Source of the DNA: Ctenosaura bakeri
Taxonomy: Eukaryota; Chordata; Lepidosauria; Squamata; Iguanidae
Direction: 5' to 3'
Length of the DNA stretch: 64,000 nt
Assembly (NCBI GenBank): GCA_948474755.1
Contig: CAOLHI010001650.1
Location: 62,001-126,000 of the forward strand
The notes beneath the pieces are model-generated. The model did not search any database, was not told where the DNA came from, and worked only from the letters and a program-made list of their open reading frames with translations. Made by a program: the position numbers and the translations under genes. Below, piece by piece: positions 58,515 to 64,000 of this stretch; the first letter of the stretch is position 1, and the number at the start of each line of letters is the position of its first letter.

Positions 58515-61500
58515 CAGGGAGTCATGAGTATTCCATGCCCTGAACCCTTTGTGAAAGAAGAGCGACCACTAAGAATTCTCTGGGTGAATTATCATCCAAG
58601 TCTCACCTTCTGCAGTGCTGGAAGTTTGGTGACTGGAGGAAAACTTCTTGGGAGGCAGAATTGTTACTGGAGGGGCAGTCCCTCTCCCCCCAATAGTTAT
58701 ACCCCCTGCATAGGTGGCTTAACTGTTCTTGTTAATTATAGTACACCTGTCGTTTCTGAGGAGTTCAAGCTTATTTTAGGTTCTGCCACAGTGATGAGCA
58801 GTGTGTAAAAAATTCATAAAGCTCTGCACACCTCACTAGAAATTAGCTGCAATTGTTTCTTGTGGATTTAATTTAATTTAATTTTTTAATTTAATTCCCA
58901 TACTTTTTGAAAAAATAGTTTTGAAGATCCTTTGCAAATGCTACATTTCACTATGGAAACATGGAGAAGACAGTATGATTCCCACCCCTGGTTTAAAGCA
59001 ACTGCTACTTTGCCTTGTGTTTGTCTTTCTAGTTCTACAATTATTGGGGGAAATATTCATGAAATCCAGAAGCCTCATCTCCTGACTCCCCCTGCCCCCA
59101 TTTTAACTACATCATGCCTTTCCTGACCTTCTTAAAAACAGTAGCTAAAGGGGTTGTCATAAATGTAAGAGTATGTGTTAGGTCCTCATATGGCATCTCT
59201 GTAATCTGAATTTATTTCTTCCTTAAACTGGTGTAAAATGTACTCCTGCCTTGTAGACTGGACTGTCTTCCTTGGTGATGTATTTTGGCTGACTTTGTTC
59301 ACACTGCTCATTACTATGATCAGCATCCTCCCTTGCATATGACGCAGACTTATGCATGCCTTTTTCAGTGTTGGCCAGGATCGTGATATAAATTAACCTT
59401 ATCAGACATCCCAGTTATATTGTGCAACCAGTAATTGCCCTAAAGTGTTTTTCAACCACAAATAACTGGCAAACAGACACACCTTTGCATCCAGTCTAAT
59501 GCCTGCTTTTGACTTGTATCATTAATTACATACCTAAGCATATTATACACCCATTAATTAATTCCTCTAGGGAATTCCAGCTCATGGCAGGTACAAAACT
59601 TAAGTACTTTGTTATGAAATAAATAATTAGATACAACATTCTTTGCAGAAACTCTGAACTTCCATTCCTAAAATTTTAATTAGTATGCTTTCTGCTAATC
59701 TACCCACTCAGATCTACCAATCTGTATATTTAACAGATTTACTGGAGGCTTTCTTTTATCAAATATTTATCTGATTATCATGCCTTAGTTTGATAACAAG
59801 GTCTTTATTTTAAAAATTACATCTATTTTTCTTACCTAGCAGGTTCTTTCATGTGAGTCACTCCATGTGTGTTGGGTGCATGTATCCAAAGCAAAACATG
59901 TATGTAAGGCACAATCTCTACCAAACTTCATTTCAGTAGGAATAATTCAGGATACTCTTTGAATACCAAATTTTGAAATAATTAAATGGAACAATGTGCA
60001 AATATTCAATGGCTATTTATAGCATTCTTGATAGCATTAATATTTATTTTATTTTATTATTTTATTTTTATCCCAATATTTCTCCAAATATGGGATCCAA
60101 AGTGATTTATAATATAAGCTAAAATAGCTAAAACAATACATAGTTCAAAAGCTTGGAAGGCAGCGCATCTGGGCAAAATGTAAGCAAATGTGGGGGGGAG
60201 CCCTGGAAGAGAATGGGAGAAGGAGTGCTGACTTGAGGGGATTTATTCATTATTATTTTTTTTTGCTTTCGTGAGGGTTCTTCACTGTGAACCCTTACAG
60301 AAGTCAAGGGGCCACTGTATATCCTTTGGCTGCTTTTGCTACATTTCTCCTCACTATTAATGCCACCCCATTTCTTCTTAGGTTTTCATTTTCTGAGTAA
60401 AACACTGTAATTATCTGACTCAAAATGTCCCAACACTGTACATTTTAGCTACCTCACCATAAGTATTGCAATGTTTATATGTTTTATGCCTTGTTTTACT
60501 GTGTCCAGCATCCCCTGATTCATGCTTCCTACATTACATATTCCTATAATATATGTTGTGCAGTTTCACATTTTCTTTTCATCTCTGAGCACATCAACAG
60601 CCGATTGCCATTTTGGCTTGATTCCAGTTCCATCATTAGTCACAGTATTGCTCATAGTTGTCCTCTGAAGGAACCCAGTAGCAGATTGAGTGCCATCTGA
60701 CTGGTGAGTTTCATTTTATGGAACTTTCTTGTTTGATTTTGGATTGTCTCATCATAGGGTTTTCATGGTAAAAGACACTCAAAAGGGGTTTACTGAACCT
60801 TCTTCTGTACAGTACTAACAAGTGTTAGCTCTGGTGCCACTGATAATGTCTCTGAGATATCCTCTGGCAGTGTCACACCCTCTACTGCTGAAGCCCTGTA
60901 GCTGTTTTGAACTTTTAGCCTGGCACCTCATGGAGATCCTATCAGTAGCACTCCTGCCATCATCATAGCCTCTTGCTTCACAGTAGCACACAATCCTACC
61001 ACCATGGAAAGGTAGCTAGACTTTTATTTGTTGGCATCTTTTAGCAATTCCCATAATCTCTGGCATTCTCCACTTATCTTGCCAATTCTGTTTATTAGAG
61101 TTGATTTTGCCTTGAGCTTATCTCAAAAGCAGATGGAATGTGAAATTCTGAACTTTTTTTTTTCAAAGGCTGAACTTCTGTGTTGACAGCCACCAGAATT
61201 TGCAGGGAGCTTCAAAACCTGTAATAAATTTGTGATGATGCAGTGAACTTTGTGGAATTGTGGAGGAGTTAAAAAAGACTGGAAAGTTTATTTGGACTGG
61301 AAAAGAAAGAGGGGTGACCTTGAAAGGGGACAATAGAGAGATCTGCTGTTGTTTTGTAAAGGTGCTGTTTCAGGCTTTCCCCAATTGTTTTAATTGTTCA
61401 TCCTGGTGCTGAAATTGTCAAATGGATAGCACAGAAGCATCTGGATTGATGACGATTTGGTGAATACATCATCTTCTTATTTGAAGAACCATTCCTTAGT

Positions 61501-61825
61501 TTGAAACACATTGAAGAAGATATTGTCTCAGCTGTGCTTAAAAACTACTCCCACAAAATGAGGTTGAGAAGATAACCAATCTCCCCATTGTTTCCAACCT
61601 CCAAACAATTTTAAAATTATTTATTCCTGTGAAATCTGGATATTTTGCTATGACATTTGGATTTGTATCTTGCCCTAAATCCGCTAATCAGTGTTCCTCT
61701 TCGCAGGTCATTTAACTTTCTATCTCATGTCAGTGAGAATGAAAGATAGAGCAATTTTCTAACTATATGTCCATTAAGTCCTAAAAGAAAACAACCTCAA
61801 GCTTCATTTGGAGGTGTTTTCTTTT
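58515..61825. other. Intergenic DNA with AT-rich low complexity and LINE tail
   Basis: (TTTAA)n at 58868-58905. A reversed LINE-tail-like ATTTTTATCCCAATATTTCT, then CCAAATATGGGATCCAAAG lies at 60040-60135. No exon or RNA gene recognised in the rest. Confidence 0.45.
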
Positions 61826-61829
61826 CATA

Positions 61830-62480
61830 GCCCTCTGCGACAATGTACATGTTTGTGTCCAAAACTTTCTATCTTTCTCACAAATCCACCAAGCATGATA
61901 AGAAGACCTTTCTTGTTTTCCACACTTCCTATATGAATTAGCAACATCTCTATACAACTTAAGAGAATTTCTCAGGAGTCATATACCAACTGTACATAAT
62001 TTTATAAAAATTCTCTTAAGATCATAACATAAAGTAAATTTTAAACCCTTTATACACATACATTCTCATTGTTCATCTGAACATTTTAGCCAAAAATGTT
62101 AGCAAATTTAATCATACATTATTTAACCTTTTCTTCTTCCATATCAAATTTCAACAAATTTCAAACAAAAGCTTATACATTTTGGCAATAGATCATAGTT
62201 GCTTTTCAAACGCTGATTTCTTTTGTTCAAAACCACATTCCTTATCTATCTTGAATATACCAAATAGTTGAAGATATGAAAATCATTGAAGTCCAGTCCC
62301 TTTCTATCTCCTTATAGTCTGAAAGATATGTGTTAACCTTCAACTCAATACACTTAGCTAACAATGCAGTTACTGCTAGCTCCCATTTGTACACATTTAG
62401 AATTAGGACTGAATGGGTTTTCAAAACATAAATAAAATTCCCATTATTTAAACAGTATTTTTTAAAAAAAGAATTCAAGA
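61830..62480 (-). pseudogene. Third L1 ORF2 3' fragment, minus strand
   Basis: On the minus strand, 62010-61830 translates (with frame changes) as LVYDS/WYMTPEKF-type text, then KLYRDVANSYRKCGKQERSS, YHAWWICEKDRKFWTQ. This is the L1 ORF2 C-terminal cysteine region (here R and Y replace expected W and C positions). Upstream it reads LKFDMEEEKVK with stops, and the 78-codon frame 62478-62242 (WELAVTALLAKCIELKVNTY) lies in the same unit, out of its normal order, so rearrangement or overlap of two copies is possible. Confidence 0.65.
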
Positions 62481-62484
62481 ATCA

Positions 62485-62800
62485 ATTTGTCCCAGCATTG
62501 AGACAGTTAGTTGGCACTGTAGGCACTACTAGTAATTAATTGTTCATAGATTACGCAGATAGTGTGAGCTGTGCTCATAACATGTTCCAAAAATGTCCAG
62601 GCAGAAGCAAATGTGTAGTCATCAATGGGAGTTGCCCTTCACTGGCCTCCTGTCCAAAGTGTTTCTTTAGTTCTTTCAATACACATATATCCTTAACTGA
62701 ATCTATGAGTCTAACAGCTTTCATTTAATGCCATTAATTAGCCCCAAAGCAAAATCAGTTAGGAAAAAAAAAAACCCTTAGTATCCACCCCTTACAAAAG
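62485..62800. other. Intergenic DNA, nothing recognised
   Basis: No feature supported beyond an A12 run at 62764-62774. Confidence 0.4.
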
Positions 62801-62801
62801 T

Positions 62802-63440
62802 CAGCATGATGTAGTAGTTTGAGTCTTAGACAAAAGTTCCACGAGACCAGGGTTCACATTTATGCTAAGCTCTGGAAACCTAACAAGCAACCTTGGGTGG
62901 TTTGCATGCTCTTAGTCTTAGGCCCTATTCGCATGAGCTCGGGAGTATTGCGTGATTGCGAGGACTGTTCCACATGACATCCTTGCAATTGTGCGACGCT
63001 CCCGAGGCCATTAGGGGGTGATCATGCATTATATCATTTTTGGCCTGTTGCTGAAAATGATGTGCGATCCCTCCTGTGCCCCACATGCACTTACCTTGTG
63101 TGCGGAGGCTCCAGATGCACTGCCATCGTGGTTCCTCCCCCAGCGCAGCCTGAGAAAGTACCCAGCTGCACTGTGGGAGGAAGGGGCGGAGTGCTCATGC
63201 TTCGTTCTGGCCAGCACAGAGCTGGTGTGGAGGGAAGTGGAGGGGATGCAACTGCCTCCCGGATGAGGCTTTTCCCACACTCTCCGCACGACACCAGCAG
63301 CACCAGGTAAGGTGCGAAAAGGGCCTTAGAAGAAGGCAGTGGAAAACCTCCTCTGAATAAATTTTGCCTTGAAAACCTTATGTTCGGGTCTCCATAAGTT
63401 AGAACCAACTTGAAGACACATAACAACAACAGCAACAACT
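62802..63440 (+). mobile_element. tRNA-derived squamate SINE split by a CpG-rich element
   Basis: Bases 62802-62920 carry the head (GATGTAGTAGTTTGAGTCTT, with GACCAGGGTTCACATTT as B box) and TCTGGAAACC...CTTGGGTGG. Bases 63329-63440 resume with GAAGAAGGCAGTGGAAAACC, TCCATAAGTTAGAACCAACT and the (AAC)n tail. Removing the insert and one TTA restores the family order GTCTTAGAAGAAGG. Confidence 0.85.
62921..63325. mobile_element. CpG-rich DNA element inserted in SINE
   Basis: Ends GGCCCTATTCGCA and TGCGAAAAGGGCC (12 of 13 matching as inverted repeats). TTA at 62918-62920 and 63326-63328 is the target duplication. The 405-bp body is CpG-rich, with an imperfect ATCATTTTTGGCC / TGAAAATGAT hairpin like that of the 20791-21222 element. 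The right end (GCACCAGGTAAGGTGCGAAA) matches the inverse of that element's left end. No transposase. Confidence 0.88.
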
Positions 63441-63444
63441 TTTA

Positions 63445-64000
63445 CTGCTCAGTGCTGATCACTCTGACTTTCCAATTCCCTGTCCTTCAGTCTAGTTCTG
63501 TTATGTTCTGTCACTTGACCAAACGACCTTGGATAGTCCCTAATGACATGAGAAAACCCCAGAGGACTCCTTTAATTTCCGGTCACCTATACCTGATTTT
63601 AAAGAGTATATGCTTAAAATGAGCAGTTTGAAAATCACAGTAAATATTTGCAAAAGGGTTTTCAGTAGGAGAAAATGTTTTCTTGAGTTCAAATGTTCAA
63701 CACAGATCCTTTACACAAAAATCTTTGAAATCCTTTGATTCTTTTGTTTCTTATCACGGGAGATGATTTTAATATGGCGAGTGAGTCTTTTTGAGACAGA
63801 AATAAGAAAGGATTAAAAGCATTAGGCATTGAAAGTTGGAAGTAAGAAAGGGATGAACAAACTAAAGGAAATCATGAAGTGGTTAAATAGATCCACTGAA
63901 AGATAAACATCAAGGTGAAAAGATACTATGCCTTCTAAATATCATGATTCTCATTCTCATCAAATGATTGTTGATTCTGTTTACAAAAAAACAGATGTTA
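63445..64000. other. Right-edge intergenic DNA, nothing recognised
   Basis: AT-rich; no exon, RNA gene or named repeat visible up to the window end. Confidence 0.4.

Noticed and set aside
5839..64000. PTGS2 exons on the minus strand
   Set aside because: I looked for cyclooxygenase-type reading frames and saw none; the gene, if present, must lie beyond the right edge.
1..64000. CRISPR array, operon or other prokaryotic system
   Set aside because: Repeats are vertebrate SINE/LINE/MITE and microsatellite types, and the only gene is a spliced vertebrate gene.

Overview
The window reads as vertebrate nuclear DNA from a squamate reptile, most likely a lizard. The evidence is one spliced vertebrate gene in AT-rich, repeat-dense DNA. 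The repeats carry squamate-style signatures: Sauria-type SINEs, tRNA-headed SINEs ending in (CAA)n, 5S-rRNA-headed SINEs, L2/CR1-like and L1 LINE tails, palindromic MITEs, and many CA, TA, TC and TTA microsatellites. There are no prokaryotic features. The species cannot be fixed from what is visible.

Only one protein-coding gene is supported. Phosducin (PDC) lies on the minus strand at the left edge. Its three coding exons are at 5825-5762, 2199-2036 and 364-1. All visible splice sites are canonical GT/AG, the phases join cleanly, and 197 codons plus one base are present. The last roughly 50 codons, the stop and the 3' UTR lie beyond base 1. Phosducin is a photoreceptor and pineal regulator of G-protein beta-gamma.

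From about 5.84 kb to 64 kb I find no supportable exon. This is the 5' flank of PDC. In mammals the next gene upstream is PTGS2, so this is plausibly the PDC-PTGS2 intergenic interval, although no PTGS2 exon is visible. The interval is filled with mobile-element debris. Three L1 ORF2 3' fragments lie at 23.8-25.1, 28.5-28.9 and 61.8-62.5 kb. Several L2/CR1-like LINE 3' ends are present (best at 29.7-30.6 and 49.7-50.1 kb), together with SINEs, LTR-like segments at 10.6, 56.7-57.5 and 57.8-58.3 kb, and hAT-like elements.

The most distinctive structure is a family of DNA elements with GGCC(C/A)TTTC-type inverted ends and 3-bp target duplications (TTA, AGA, AAA, TTT, TGA). It includes near-perfect palindromes of about 160-200 bp and three CpG-rich elements of 405-498 bp. 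Two of its members, and one hAT-like element, sit cleanly inside older SINEs and so give a relative insertion order. Outside the mobile elements, the feature most worth testing is a 31-bp-arm hairpin at 16.2 kb that looks like a microRNA precursor on the minus strand.
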